A DNA stretch of 64,000 nucleotides, taken from contig CBFHOH010000008.1 in the NCBI GenBank assembly GCA_965657335.1, positions 62,001 to 126,000 of the forward strand. The letters run 5' to 3'. The stretch's first letter is position 1. Each line of letters opens with the position of its first letter. The position numbers and the translations under genes are program-made. A model generated the notes under the pieces. The model was not told the DNA's origin, did not search any database, and was given only the letters and a program-made list of their open reading frames with translations. The stretch is from UBA4582 sp965657335 (GTDB lineage: Bacteria; Pseudomonadota; Gammaproteobacteria; Pseudomonadales; Azotimanducaceae). This document shows positions 32,737-42,994 of the stretch, piece after piece.

Positions 32737-33928
32737 TTCTCGCGAGCCTCCTCTTAACATTCGATTGGACAACAGACCAGTCAATGAGTGATGCGAACAG
32801 ATTCGCAAAGAGTATTGCCAGCATCATCCCCTCAGGAAAAGCTGGATTGATCACCCGTATAAGCACGACCATGACACCGATTAATCCACCGTAAAACCAC
32901 CTGCCTGTGTTTGTCATCGCAGCCGATACGGGATCGGTCGCCATGTAAACCATGCCGAAGGCAAAGCCTCCGAGTACAAGATGCCAGTGCCAAGGTAAAC
33001 TAAACATGGGATTGGTTGAATCAATCTGATTAAGCAGCGTGGAGAGTGTGACCATTCCTATCATGACACCGGCCATGATTCGCCACGACGCAATGCGGGT
33101 GTACAACAATATTGCGCCGCCTATAAAAATTGCCAGTGTCGAGGTTTCGCCGACTGACCCTTGCATCTTACCAAGGAAAGCATCCGTCCAGCTGAGCTCA
33201 GTCATCAAACCCTCAACCCCATTAGCAGCGGCAATGCTAAGCGCAGTCGCGCCACTAAAGCCGTCTACAGCAGTCCATACCGAGTCGCCAGACAATTCTG
33301 CTGGGTAAGCAAAAAAGATAAATGCACGGCCAGTAAGTGCTGGGTTCAGGAAGTTTTTACCCACACCACCAAAAATCTCTTTACCGATCACAACACCAAA
33401 GCTGATGCCAATAGCTACCTGCCAAAGCGGAATGGTCGCGGGTAAGATGAGGGAAAATAGAATACTGGTAACAAAGAATCCTTCGTTAATCTCGTGCCCT
33501 CTTTTGACGGCGAACAAGACCTCCCAAAAAGCACCTACAATAAACGTGACCACATAAATGGGCACGTAAAACGAAGCGCCGTAAATCAGGCAATGCCACC
33601 AATTATCAGCGTCGTAGCCAGCGAGCAACTCGATGACCCAACCACGCCACCCGGCTACACCTTCAATGCCCATGTTGTCCATTGCGAGATTAGCTTGCAG
33701 TCCAACGTGATACATACCAGCGAGCATTGGGAAAAACGCACACCACCAAACAGTGGTCATCACACGTTTCATGTCTACGGCGTCACGCACGTGCGAAGCG
33801 CCGGCTGTAACTTTGCCTGGGGTATATAAAATTGTATCTATGGCTTCATATAGCGCGTAAAAACTTTCGTATTTTCCACCCTTACTAAAATGAGGCTCAA
33901 TATCGTCTAAAGTATCTCTTAGTGACAT
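32729..33928 (-). CDS. nqrB: Na+-NQR subunit B (covalent FMN, riboflavin)
   Basis: A 399-residue membrane subunit with about ten helices, the core of sodium translocation and quinone reduction. Covalent FMN attaches to Thr228 in the DGFSGAT motif. The loop GKEIFGGVGKNFLNPALTGRA is strongly family-specific. The ATG at 33928 is chosen over the frame opening at 33952 because GGAGGG lies upstream and the protein then begins MSLRDTLDDIEPHF as homologues do. That ribosome site lies in the last codons of nqrA. Confidence 0.95.
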   Translation of the reverse strand: MSLRDTLDDIEPHFSKGGKYESFYALYEAIDTILYTPGKVTAGASHVRDAVDMKRVMTTVWWCAFFPMLAGMYHVGLQANLAMDNMGIEGVAGWRGWVIELLAGYDADNWWHCLIYGASFYVPIYVVTFIVGAFWEVLFAVKRGHEINEGFFVTSILFSLILPATIPLWQVAIGISFGVVIGKEIFGGVGKNFLNPALTGRAFIFFAYPAELSGDSVWTAVDGFSGATALSIAAANGVEGLMTELSWTDAFLGKMQGSVGETSTLAIFIGGAILLYTRIASWRIMAGVMIGMVTLSTLLNQIDSTNPMFSLPWHWHLVLGGFAFGMVYMATDPVSAAMTNTGRWFYGGLIGVMVVLIRVINPAFPEGMMLAILFANLFASLIDWSVVQSNVKRRLARSV

Positions 33929-33935
33929 ATGTTTC

Positions 33936-35285
33936 TTATCCCTCCGCCTCAATCAGCGTTAACATTTGGCGCAAATATGGGCCATATTCGTACTTGCCCG
34001 AACATACAAAAGTGCACAGCGCCAAGTCTTCTTCGTCAAGTTCTAAGCAACCCAACTGAATTGCCACTTCCACATCATTCACGAGCAGAGCACGTAACAA
34101 TTGTGTTGGCAGGATATCCAGGGGCATCATTTTCTCGTAAGTGCCCAACGGCACCATCGCCCTGTTGCTACCGCCTGTACTGGTTGTGAAGTCATGATTT
34201 TTCAGACCTAACAATGAGGACATAAACAGGCCGGTGACTGAAAACTTTTTCGTGCCAGGTGCTACAAACCCTAATAATTCACGGTCAGTGCCCTCGGCCA
34301 GAACAGAAACTTGATTGTGGTAGCGCCCAAGATAAGCAAGTGCACCCTGAGCAATGCGGCCGTCAAAAACAGAACCAGACAACACTCTGTGGTTCCCTGA
34401 CCGGTATTCACCAGCGCCCAGCTCGTCTAAAGAACCACCGCGGACGGTGCGAACCAGTCGAGGCGATTCAACGCCTGGCCCCGCAAGCGCAACCACGCGT
34501 TCCGCGTAAATTTTACCTGTTGCAAACAAATGACCAATGGCAATGACGTCTTGATAACCCAAGTGCCAGACTGTCTTGTCTGCCGAGACAGGAGAAAGGA
34601 AATGAATGTGTGTGCCCACCAAACCAGCGGGATGGGGACCCGAAAAGGTTTCGACTTTTACCTGAGGAGAGCTGGAAGAAAAATCTGTTTCGGCATCTTT
34701 ACATACAAAGACCGAACCATCGGTGAGCTTCGACAGCGCCGACAGCCCATTATCGAATGCTTCTTTTTGTTCGGCTAAATACACACTTGGATCAGCCGCG
34801 AGTGGGCGTGTGTCTATTGCTGTGACAAAAATGTCTGCAGGCGTCGTGCCTAAAGCAGGCACTTTATTATAGGGCCTTGTTCTTAAAGCGGTCCATTCAC
34901 CGGACTCTAGTAGCAGGTCAGTAACCTCTGCTCTTGTGCGCGTGCTTGCATCACCTGCTCGATAGCTTTCGAAGCTAATAGCCTCTTCGCTATTTCCTCC
35001 TTCCATGTCGATAACTATCGACTGAAAAGCTCTCTTGGCGCCGCGATGTATCGCTGAAACTGTGCCACTAGCGGGCGCTGTATAGTTTATACCTGCGGAT
35101 TTTTTATCGGTAAAGAGTAGTTGCCCTGCGACAACTTTATCACCCTCAGCGACAGCCATTGTTGGCTTTAAACCTGGAAAATCATATCCAACCACAGCGC
35201 AACTTCGTGCGGGCCGTCCTTCGTCGATTTTTTGCTCGGGGCAGCCCGATATAGGTAAATCCAAACCTCGCTTAGTCTTTATCAT
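33936..35285 (-). CDS. nqrA: Na+-NQR subunit A
   Basis: A 449-residue cytoplasmic subunit, full length. The start MIKTKRGLDLPISG and the later PHPAGLVGTHIHFLSPV and GHLFATGKIYAERVVALAGPG are characteristic. NqrA packs against NqrB on the cytoplasmic face near the quinone site. It is the first gene of nqrABCDEF, so the operon promoter should lie in the 333-bp interval upstream. Confidence 0.96.
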   Translation of the reverse strand: MIKTKRGLDLPISGCPEQKIDEGRPARSCAVVGYDFPGLKPTMAVAEGDKVVAGQLLFTDKKSAGINYTAPASGTVSAIHRGAKRAFQSIVIDMEGGNSEEAISFESYRAGDASTRTRAEVTDLLLESGEWTALRTRPYNKVPALGTTPADIFVTAIDTRPLAADPSVYLAEQKEAFDNGLSALSKLTDGSVFVCKDAETDFSSSSPQVKVETFSGPHPAGLVGTHIHFLSPVSADKTVWHLGYQDVIAIGHLFATGKIYAERVVALAGPGVESPRLVRTVRGGSLDELGAGEYRSGNHRVLSGSVFDGRIAQGALAYLGRYHNQVSVLAEGTDRELLGFVAPGTKKFSVTGLFMSSLLGLKNHDFTTSTGGSNRAMVPLGTYEKMMPLDILPTQLLRALLVNDVEVAIQLGCLELDEEDLALCTFVCSGKYEYGPYLRQMLTLIEAEG

Positions 35286-35618
35286 CTGTTACCTAGCTAT
35301 GTGTCATTAGATGGGGAAGCTGCATACACGCAAACCAAAGTACAGGCAACGTGGGTCAAACCCTCTCAGAATTGACAAAAGATCTAAAATTTAAGTGTTA
35401 AAGTGTCACTCGTGATGCGGTGATGCGTCTTTGACGGTGGTGCCTTCCCAATAAATCACGAACAAATTGCTCTATAGCGATCAGCAGTAACAACCCCTGC
35501 TAAAATCGCCGCTCATTATAGTTGGCGGAGTGGCATTAATCTAGGAAAAAGAGACCCACTTTGGATCATGGGTCTCTCTATTTCGTCTGCCATGTCAAAA
35601 AGCAGCGCGAAAGTGATT
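35286..35618. other. 333-bp interval between nqrA and gap
   Basis: Holds the gap terminator (35550-35577) and should contain the nqr promoter on the minus strand. A perfect TATAAT hexamer reads on the minus strand at 35515-35520, but I find no good -35 at the right distance, and it would leave a leader of about 225 bases. No gene is seen here. Confidence 0.5.
35550..35577 (-). terminator. Intrinsic terminator of gap
   Basis: A 9-bp perfect stem, AGAGACCCA (35550-35558) / TGGGTCTCT (35569-35577), with a 10-nt loop. On the minus strand it is followed by a short T-run (A5 at 35546-35550 on the plus strand). It lies about 40 bases after the gap stop. Confidence 0.78.
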
Positions 35619-37127
35619 TTAGGACGCAGATTTGAGCTGCACAGGGGCGTCCAGACTCTGGGCGGGATCTGTGGAAGGTTGACGAGGCACAACTGGATAT
35701 TTCACGCCCGCCATTTTTTGAGCCACACGCAAGACTTGGCAAGTGTAACCAAACTCATTGTCATACCAAACGTATACGACAGCTTGCTTACCATCAACAA
35801 TGGTCGCATCTGAGTCGATAACACCCGCATGCCTGTCACTATTGAAGTCCGAAGATACAACTTCGTTCGACATCGTATAGCCAATCTGACGTTGCATTGA
35901 TGAGTTGAGCGATATGTCACGCAAATACTCATTTACGGATTCTTTCGTCGTTTCTTTGCTCAAGCTGAGATTCAAAATAGCCATTGATACATTGGGCACA
36001 GGGACACGTATTGAATTACCTGTCAATTTCCCGTCCAGTTCCGGCAGAAGTTTACCTACCGAGCTGGTGGCATTTGATTCCGTCAGCACCATGTTCAATG
36101 CTGCGCTACGCCCTCTACGCTCTTTCGAGTGGATATTGTCATGCAAATTTTGGTCATCAGTATATGCGTGGACCGTTTCCATGTGCCCGTGAACAATACC
36201 AAAGCCGTCGTTCATGGATTTCAACACAGGCACGATCGCATTGGTTGTGCAGGACCCTGCCCCGATAATCTTATCTTCAGGTTCAATTAATGCTGAGTTA
36301 ACCCCGGAAACGATGTTTTTGATTTGCCCTTTGCCGGACGTTGTGAGTAGCACCTTAGAGACACCACTTGACTCAAGGTGCTGCGACAAACCAGCCTCGT
36401 CGCGCCAGACACCTGAGCTATCGATCACTAGCGCATTGCTGATGCCATAGGCAGTGTAATCAATCGTCGCCGGATCATTCGCATAAATAAAACGGATTAC
36501 GTTACCGTTACACACCAACACGTGGTTTTCTTCATCCACACGGATGGTTCCTTTGAAACCGCCGTGGATCGAGTCACGTCTTAACAGACTCGCCCTGCGG
36601 TTAAGATCTTTTATCGGATCTTTTGGTGGCCGGAGAACCACCGCGCGTTGTACTAGGTTGTGTCCACCGCCGGTTTTTTCGACCAATAACCTCGTTACAA
36701 GACGGCCAATTCGACCAAAACCATAGACGACGACATCAACTGGCTCGTGCGTAATTGTGTCCTGCCTTCCCAGAATGTCTTGGCACTGCATCTCAACAAA
36801 CGCCTTTATCGACAATCCTTGAGGATCATCCATGTACTGTGATGCGAGCTTGCCGATATCGACATGGGCGGGACCCAAATCTAGGCCACAAAGAATTTCG
36901 AGCATCGGATGCGTTTCGAACTCTGACATCTCGTTCATTTCTAACTGTCGAACGAAACGATGGGCTTTCATCAGGTCAATAACAGATTGATTGTACAAAG
37001 GGACGCCGTGGATATAGATGACGACATTTCTGCGATACAAACCGCCTATCATCGGAATCATCGCCTCAGCTAATGCTTCACGCTCTTTCCAATCTGCAAA
37101 TACCCCTTCTAAACCTGGCCTTGCCAC
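35619..37127 (-). CDS. gap: Glyceraldehyde-3-phosphate dehydrogenase, N-extended type
   Basis: A 502-residue GAPDH with an N-terminal extension of about 128 residues, the long form known from Pseudomonas and relatives. The Rossmann motif GFGRIGR is at 136-142 and the catalytic Cys293 is in GAGSCTTNAIVP. It interconverts glyceraldehyde 3-phosphate and 1,3-bisphosphoglycerate. The start is a GTG at 37127 with AAAGGAG at about eight bases, a clear ribosome site. The neighbourhood (nqr, gap, mfd) mirrors Pseudomonas. The C-terminal 25 residues, rich in Pro, Gln and Ser, are probably a flexible tail. Confidence 0.94.
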   Translation of the reverse strand: MARPGLEGVFADWKEREALAEAMIPMIGGLYRRNVVIYIHGVPLYNQSVIDLMKAHRFVRQLEMNEMSEFETHPMLEILCGLDLGPAHVDIGKLASQYMDDPQGLSIKAFVEMQCQDILGRQDTITHEPVDVVVYGFGRIGRLVTRLLVEKTGGGHNLVQRAVVLRPPKDPIKDLNRRASLLRRDSIHGGFKGTIRVDEENHVLVCNGNVIRFIYANDPATIDYTAYGISNALVIDSSGVWRDEAGLSQHLESSGVSKVLLTTSGKGQIKNIVSGVNSALIEPEDKIIGAGSCTTNAIVPVLKSMNDGFGIVHGHMETVHAYTDDQNLHDNIHSKERRGRSAALNMVLTESNATSSVGKLLPELDGKLTGNSIRVPVPNVSMAILNLSLSKETTKESVNEYLRDISLNSSMQRQIGYTMSNEVVSSDFNSDRHAGVIDSDATIVDGKQAVVYVWYDNEFGYTCQVLRVAQKMAGVKYPVVPRQPSTDPAQSLDAPVQLKSAS

Positions 37128-37327
37128 TAGCTACTCCTTTGAACGAACGTCAATTATGTGTTTGAAATCTAGGAAATTTTTCAGTTTGCGCGCCTGACGG
37201 TTCAGGCCATATCGGATTTTCGCGTATTATCGAGTTTCCTTTGGTTCAAATCAACACCCTAATTAGGAATATAAACAGGCGGTTGAATAAAGCGACGAAG
37301 CATCTGTGCTGAAGGTCAAAACATGCC

Positions 37328-38356
37328 TTAATCTTCCCGTCGCTGGAGTTCGAGCTTTTGCGAATCTTGATTCAAACGGAATTTAAAGTGGCGCAGAAAA
37401 TTCATGCCGAGCAGGCCGTCTATATTGTTCTGCGCGTCTAGATTCAGCGCACCAATCGATAGTCTGTTAACTGAACTTTCCCCAATCGAAAGCGAGCTGA
37501 GGGTAACCACAGGCGCTTCTACGACACCATTTGCCGTTGCGAAATACTCCGACCGTTCGTTCAGGTTGTACCCCAGACGAGAGAGTACGCTGGCATTTAT
37601 CGCGGTGATTGCTGCGCCAGTATCTACCAGCAGTCTTATGGCTGTTCCTCGACCATTTATGTCCGGGTCGATAATCGCTTCCACAGCATACTGCCCTGCC
37701 CTCACCGTCAGCGGTATTTCCTCGACCAGCGTTGCGGCAACGGTCTGACTTTCTTCAAGCTGAATCAGCAACCGCCTCGCCTGCGCACCATATTGACTAT
37801 GATTTTGAATCTGCGCGAGTGGCTGGAAAGCCCCGACTTCATTGCCCATCCGAATCCGGAGCAAGCCTAGCTTCAAATAGTATTCAGCATATTCTTCTAG
37901 CTCAAGCGTCAGGCGCTCGTAAAGTTGATCAAGCACACCGTACCTTTCCTGTGCAATCAATTCACGGGCGGCTTGATCCATCGTCCTAGCCAGGGTCGAT
38001 TCAAATTCTGCACTTTCAGATGCATTGGAAATGGCCAGCGAAGCTTGCAGAAGTGTTTCTACTGAACCGCTGAAGTTACCTTCGCCCTGATATGTTAAGG
38101 CCGTGTTCAACAAAGCGCTGAAAAGCGTAAAGTCAGCCTTGTCTTTATATAAACCTGCGTCTGCTTCCCGCGACCCGGGTAATTCTAATCGCTGGCGATC
38201 GCCTCGAATGGACACATCAGCGATGCGTATTTCCGCCGGCAGTACCTGATCACTTTTGGTCTGAGGCCACGAAACCTCAACCCAAAACGCGTGCAGCACC
38301 CAACCGAGGCCAACCCCCACAAGGATAGAAGTTACTATGGTTGTTTTACCCTGCAT
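37328..38356 (-). CDS. Membrane-anchored retropepsin-like aspartic protease
   Basis: A 342-residue protein with an N-terminal anchor (about 6-25), a helical middle region with TPR-like spacing (about 70-200) and a C-terminal retropepsin-like domain (about 215-335). The active-site motif is LLVDTGAAITAI, with DTGA at 245-248 (DTG followed by Ala), and the second conserved block is IDGLLGMNFLRHF. With one catalytic Asp per chain it would act as a dimer. The substrate is unknown. It is a single gene, divergent from mfd with about 96 bases between the starts. Confidence 0.82.
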   Translation of the reverse strand: MQGKTTIVTSILVGVGLGWVLHAFWVEVSWPQTKSDQVLPAEIRIADVSIRGDRQRLELPGSREADAGLYKDKADFTLFSALLNTALTYQGEGNFSGSVETLLQASLAISNASESAEFESTLARTMDQAARELIAQERYGVLDQLYERLTLELEEYAEYYLKLGLLRIRMGNEVGAFQPLAQIQNHSQYGAQARRLLIQLEESQTVAATLVEEIPLTVRAGQYAVEAIIDPDINGRGTAIRLLVDTGAAITAINASVLSRLGYNLNERSEYFATANGVVEAPVVTLSSLSIGESSVNRLSIGALNLDAQNNIDGLLGMNFLRHFKFRLNQDSQKLELQRRED

Positions 38357-38452
38357 TCATTTCACCATTTCGACCTTCTCTGCTTTGAATTTACAGATGC
38401 AGATAGTAATCTTCACCCCCCGAAATAACCCGCCGACAGTCGATCAATCAGT

Positions 38453-41400
38453 ATGAGCAATCTTGAGCTTGGGCAGCACACAATTCCACTAAAAGCGGGT
38501 GAACGACGCCATTGGAGTAATCTACCCGGCAGCGCCGCTTCCTTAACGATTGCTCAGCAGATTGTCGCTCACAAAAGCTTTTGCCTTGTCGTCACCAGCG
38601 ACGTCATGGCTGCAGAGAGAACAGCAGACGAACTACGATTTTACCTTCCCGCTGGCGCACCCGTCATGCTATTTCCGGATTGGGAAACACTTATTTACGA
38701 TGGGTTTTCGCCCCACCAAGACATCATTTCAGATCGATTATCCATTCTGAACACATTACCGGAGCAAAGTTCCGGTGCGCTGATCGTGCCCGCTTCAAGC
38801 CTCATGCACAGAATAACACCTCGGCAATTTGCGCTCGGTAACAGTCTGATGCTAAAGACTGGACAATCCTTTGACGTCTACTCGATGCGCAGAAAGCTCG
38901 AAGCTTCAGCCTACTACTGCGTCGATACGGTAGTGGAGCACGGCGAATTTGCAGTTCGTGGCGCGATCATGGATATATTTCCGATGGGTTCTGACCTGCC
39001 CTTCAGAGTTGACCTGTTTGATGACGAAATAGACACGCTTCGGACTTTCGACCCGGAAACACAACTGTCGATAGATAAGGTGGACAGTGTGAATCTTTTG
39101 CCCGCTCGGGAATTCCCGCTGACAGAAGCTGCTATCAACGATTTTCAGGATCGATGGCATCAAAAGTTCACAAGCGACCCGCGCAACTGCCCCCTGTATC
39201 AGGATGTTTCGCAAGGCATGTCTCCTGCGGGTATCGAGTACTACCTATCCCTTTTCTTCAACCAGCTCGAATCGCTTTTTGACTATCTGCCTTGCGACCC
39301 GATCGTCTTCACCCAGGACGTCGAATCGGCGCTTGATCACCAGTGGCATGAAGCTGAGGAGAGATATGAAAATTTACGCTACGATGTTCAGCGTCCGGTA
39401 CTTGCTCCGTCTGAAATCCTCATGCGCCCCAATGAAGTACTCGAACTCTGTAACCGCGGCGTTCGCATAGAGCTAAGAGAAGAAACACAATCAAAAGGCG
39501 ACGTACTGGCATTCTCCAGCTTGCCTGACATTTCAATTAATGAGCGGGCTCAGGACCCACTTGACCGTTTTCGGAAATTCACCAGCGGCGACAGCAGAGT
39601 GCTGTTGACCACCGAGTCTAACGGCCGCAGAGAGGTGGTAGACGACCTGCTACGTCGGCATGGAATTGAAACACGCCATACAACAGGCTGGTCAGCGTTT
39701 TTGGAAGACAGCGCCAAGTTACAATTAACAGTCGCGCCGCTTGAGAGAGAACTTTGGCTAGAGACTCAAAATATCGCTGTAGTGTCGGAACAGCAATTAT
39801 TCGGCAACCGAGTCCTCCAGCAGCGTAGAAGAGAGAAACAAAAAGACAACGCCTCCGAACTGGTCATTAAAAGCCTGACCGAACTGCACCTTGGGTCACC
39901 CGTTGTACACATTGATCATGGTGTCGGCCGATATCAGGGTTTGGAAACACTCAACATCAACGATCAGGAGACAGAATTTCTCTGCCTTGGTTATCAAGAT
40001 GAAGCAAAACTCTATGTGCCAGTTTCGTCTCTTAACCTAATCTCAAGATATTCTGGAAGCGAGGAAGGCCTTGCTCCGCTTCACCGTCTCGGTGGCGATG
40101 TGTGGGAAAAGGCCAAACGCAAAGCTGCTGAACAAATTAGAGATGTCGCAGCCGAGTTACTCAATATTTACGCTCGTAGAGAGGCAAAAAAAGGCTTCGC
40201 CTATCCTGCTCCGGATGACGCCTACCATAAATTTGCCGCCGCGTTTCCATTCGAAGAAACACCCGATCAAGAGATTGCCATCGAACGCGTGATCAGCGAC
40301 ATGATTCAGGAAAAAGCGATGGACCACCTCATCTGCGGGGATGTAGGGTTTGGTAAAACCGAGGTTGCGATGCGAGCAGCATTTCTCGCCGTGCATGCTG
40401 GAAGACAAGTCGCTGTGCTCGTTCCAACCACCCTTCTCGCACAACAGCATGCGGAGACATTTCAAGACAGATTCGCGGACTGGCCCGTCGTTGTGGATTC
40501 CATTTCACGGTTCAAGACCAAGAAAGAGCAGGCGCTTGTGATGGACAGGCTTGCTGCTGGTACCGTGGATATTGTGATCGGCACCCACGCGCTCATTCAG
40601 AATAATATGAAGTTCAAAAACCTTGGGCTCGCTATTATTGACGAGGAACATCGCTTTGGCGTTCGCCAAAAAGAGAAACTCAAATCAATGCGTGCAGAGG
40701 TAGACATCCTCACTATGACTGCAACGCCGATTCCACGCACGCTTAATATGGCAATGTCCGGCATGCGAGATTTGACAATTATCGCGACCCCGCCAGCAAA
40801 ACGACTTTCGATTAAAACCTTCGTTCAGCAAAGAAACGAAGGATTCATCAAGGAAGCGATACAAAGAGAGTTGATGCGTGGCGGTCAGGTTTACTATCTC
40901 CACAACGAAGTGAAGACGATCGAAAATACGGCACAGAAAATCCAAGAGCTCGTACCCGAGGCCAGAGTTGCAATTGGACACGGCCAGATGCGCGAAAGGG
41001 AATTGGAGCAGGTGATGTCCGACTTTTACCACAAACGCGCAAATGTACTTGTATGCACCACAATCATCGAAACTGGCATCGATGTGCCAAGTGCCAATAC
41101 GATCATCATGGATCGTGCTGATAAATTTGGCCTCGCTCAGATACATCAATTAAGAGGGCGAGTCGGTCGCTCTCATCATCAGGCATATGCGTACCTGCTC
41201 ACACCACACGAAAAAGCCATGACGCCTGACGCAGTCAAGCGTCTTGACGCGATATCTGAGGCCGAGGACCTCGGCGCTGGATTTATACTCGCGACTCACG
41301 ATCTTGAAATCAGAGGAGCAGGAGAACTGCTTGGAGACGATCAGACCGGCAATATGCAGTCGATAGGTTTTACCCTCTTTATGGAAATGCTTGATCAGGC

Positions 41401-41911
41401 AGTTAAAGCGATCAAGGATGGCAAAACGCCTAACCTCGATAAGCCGTTGGATAGCGGTACAGAAGTGAATCTTAGATTGCCCGCGCTGATACCTGAACCG
41501 TACCTGCCCGACGTCCATCACCGACTGGTGCTATATAAGCGCATCAGCAATGCAGAGACAGAAGATAAGCTGAGGGAATTGCAGGTGGAGATGATCGACA
41601 GGTTTGGCTTACTACCGGAACCCACAAAGACCCTATTTCGTGTTACTAATTTGAAATTGCGTGCGGAAAAACTGGGCATTAAAAAAGTAGACGCGGGTCC
41701 AAACGGCGGAAAGCTTGAGTTTGTGCAGGATACGCCGATTGATCCTTTCAGCATCGTTCAGCTGGTACAATCTGAACCACACAGGTATCGCCTTCCCTCG
41801 GCAAATCAATTATCGTTTGAGGAGAAAATGGAAAAGCCCGAAACCAGATTTCAGAAGGTTGAGAAATTACTTGAACGACTTGAAGAAAAACATGCTCGCG
41901 CAGCTCAATAA
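38453..41911 (+). CDS. mfd: Transcription-repair coupling factor Mfd
   Basis: A 1152-residue Mfd, full length. It has a UvrB-like N-terminal half, an RNA-polymerase-interacting (CarD-like) domain around LHLGSPVVHIDHGVGRYQGL, and RecG-like translocase motors with Walker A GDVGFGKT at 629-636 and the DEEH box. The C-terminal TRCF domain is present. Mfd removes stalled RNA polymerase and recruits UvrA to lesions. Its last 20 bases overlap the csiV start. Confidence 0.97.
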   Translation: MSNLELGQHTIPLKAGERRHWSNLPGSAASLTIAQQIVAHKSFCLVVTSDVMAAERTADELRFYLPAGAPVMLFPDWETLIYDGFSPHQDIISDRLSILNTLPEQSSGALIVPASSLMHRITPRQFALGNSLMLKTGQSFDVYSMRRKLEASAYYCVDTVVEHGEFAVRGAIMDIFPMGSDLPFRVDLFDDEIDTLRTFDPETQLSIDKVDSVNLLPAREFPLTEAAINDFQDRWHQKFTSDPRNCPLYQDVSQGMSPAGIEYYLSLFFNQLESLFDYLPCDPIVFTQDVESALDHQWHEAEERYENLRYDVQRPVLAPSEILMRPNEVLELCNRGVRIELREETQSKGDVLAFSSLPDISINERAQDPLDRFRKFTSGDSRVLLTTESNGRREVVDDLLRRHGIETRHTTGWSAFLEDSAKLQLTVAPLERELWLETQNIAVVSEQQLFGNRVLQQRRREKQKDNASELVIKSLTELHLGSPVVHIDHGVGRYQGLETLNINDQETEFLCLGYQDEAKLYVPVSSLNLISRYSGSEEGLAPLHRLGGDVWEKAKRKAAEQIRDVAAELLNIYARREAKKGFAYPAPDDAYHKFAAAFPFEETPDQEIAIERVISDMIQEKAMDHLICGDVGFGKTEVAMRAAFLAVHAGRQVAVLVPTTLLAQQHAETFQDRFADWPVVVDSISRFKTKKEQALVMDRLAAGTVDIVIGTHALIQNNMKFKNLGLAIIDEEHRFGVRQKEKLKSMRAEVDILTMTATPIPRTLNMAMSGMRDLTIIATPPAKRLSIKTFVQQRNEGFIKEAIQRELMRGGQVYYLHNEVKTIENTAQKIQELVPEARVAIGHGQMRERELEQVMSDFYHKRANVLVCTTIIETGIDVPSANTIIMDRADKFGLAQIHQLRGRVGRSHHQAYAYLLTPHEKAMTPDAVKRLDAISEAEDLGAGFILATHDLEIRGAGELLGDDQTGNMQSIGFTLFMEMLDQAVKAIKDGKTPNLDKPLDSGTEVNLRLPALIPEPYLPDVHHRLVLYKRISNAETEDKLRELQVEMIDRFGLLPEPTKTLFRVTNLKLRAEKLGIKKVDAGPNGGKLEFVQDTPIDPFSIVQLVQSEPHRYRLPSANQLSFEEKMEKPETRFQKVEKLLERLEEKHARAAQ

Positions 41912-42899
41912 AATACTCCGGTGCTGCCTTGTCTTTTGCCTGCCGTGCGCTGTGTCTGGTGAGGAAATCCCCCCATTCGACTACGCTGACTGGTATCAGG
42001 TGGAGGTCATCGTGTTTTCGCCACTAGCGGGGGCTGACTATGGCGAGACGTTGCCATTGCTGGAGAAAAGCTATCCCGCAGACTTGATCACTATTTCGGC
42101 GGCCTCGCTAGAGGATATTAAACCGCAAAGTCTTTCACAGCTGACTCAATTGCAGGCACTGGATTTTTTGACCCAGAGTCCACCACCAGACGACGGCACG
42201 AGTGAGACACAAAAAAGCGAAGAGTTCATCTTCGGAAATCGCAGCCTGCACAACCAACCCGCCGTTGTCGTGGTGCAACCAGAGACCGAGCAACTGCCGG
42301 TAACCGTTGCGATTGACCCGGAGCAACGAGATCCTGTCGCGGACAATAACGATCTCGATCAAATTGATAACCTAGAACGTATTAAGCATTTGCTTTATCC
42401 CGAGGACCCAGCGGCTTTTCAGCAGTTGGAAAGAGGTGAGCTTTTTCTTGGCGATCTGTCCCGCAGTCTGAGGCGATCGAGCCAATATCGATTTCTAACG
42501 CATATGGCTTGGCGCCAGCCTATCAGGTCGTCCGATGCGCCAACCCCTATCTTGATCCAGACAGGAGACCACTTCGACGATCACTTTATGATCGATGGTA
42601 CATTGTCGATCAGTCGATCGCGGTACCTACACGTCAGCACAGATCTCTGGTTCACAGAATTCACGCCGAAATATGGGCCCGGTTCCTCAAACATCAACCC
42701 GGTGATCATAGACAAAGAAACCAGAGACACCTATCCATCGATAGCAAAATGGGAACAGCTTCGAGACCAGCAGCTACCTGCGCAGTCTTACCCACTACAG
42801 CAGGCAAGGCGTATGCGCAGCGCGACGCTGCATTATATCGACCATCCGCTATTTGGCATTTTGATACAAATCGATCGGTACCGAGGCGAGCAAGGGTGA
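41892..42899 (+). CDS. csiV: CsiV-like periplasmic protein
   Basis: A 335-residue exported protein, assigned as CsiV from the WYQVEVIVFSP opening block after the signal peptide (cleavage near AVSG-EEI), the later YRFLTHMAWRQP and LHYIDHPLFGILIQIDRY ends, and its position directly after mfd as in Vibrio and Pseudomonas. CsiV binds peptidoglycan and is needed for LpoA-dependent PBP1a activity in Vibrio. The ATG at 41892 lies within the end of mfd, giving probable coupling; the open frame extends further upstream but only in the shadow of mfd. Confidence 0.82.
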   Translation: MLAQLNKILRCCLVFCLPCAVSGEEIPPFDYADWYQVEVIVFSPLAGADYGETLPLLEKSYPADLITISAASLEDIKPQSLSQLTQLQALDFLTQSPPPDDGTSETQKSEEFIFGNRSLHNQPAVVVVQPETEQLPVTVAIDPEQRDPVADNNDLDQIDNLERIKHLLYPEDPAAFQQLERGELFLGDLSRSLRRSSQYRFLTHMAWRQPIRSSDAPTPILIQTGDHFDDHFMIDGTLSISRSRYLHVSTDLWFTEFTPKYGPGSSNINPVIIDKETRDTYPSIAKWEQLRDQQLPAQSYPLQQARRMRSATLHYIDHPLFGILIQIDRYRGEQG

Positions 42900-42941
42900 C
42901 CTTAAATCGATACTAGTTAACTCTCGTTTTGATCCTTGAAC

Positions 42942-42954
42942 CTCGCTTCGCGGG
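42942..42954 (+). terminator. Weak hairpin with T-rich tail after csiV
   Basis: A short stem (CTCGC / GCGGG with one G-T pair, 3-nt loop) followed by TACTTTTCTCTT in the gap before the convergent sapC stop. The stem is only five pairs, so this is a tentative terminator for mfd-csiV. Confidence 0.35.
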
Positions 42955-42994
42955 TACTTTTCTCTTGTTATACCTGCTTGACAGAACGCCTTTA

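Noticed and set aside
40685..41149. 154-residue minus-strand ORF inside mfd
   Set aside because: It is a shadow of mfd, which is clearly the coding strand here.
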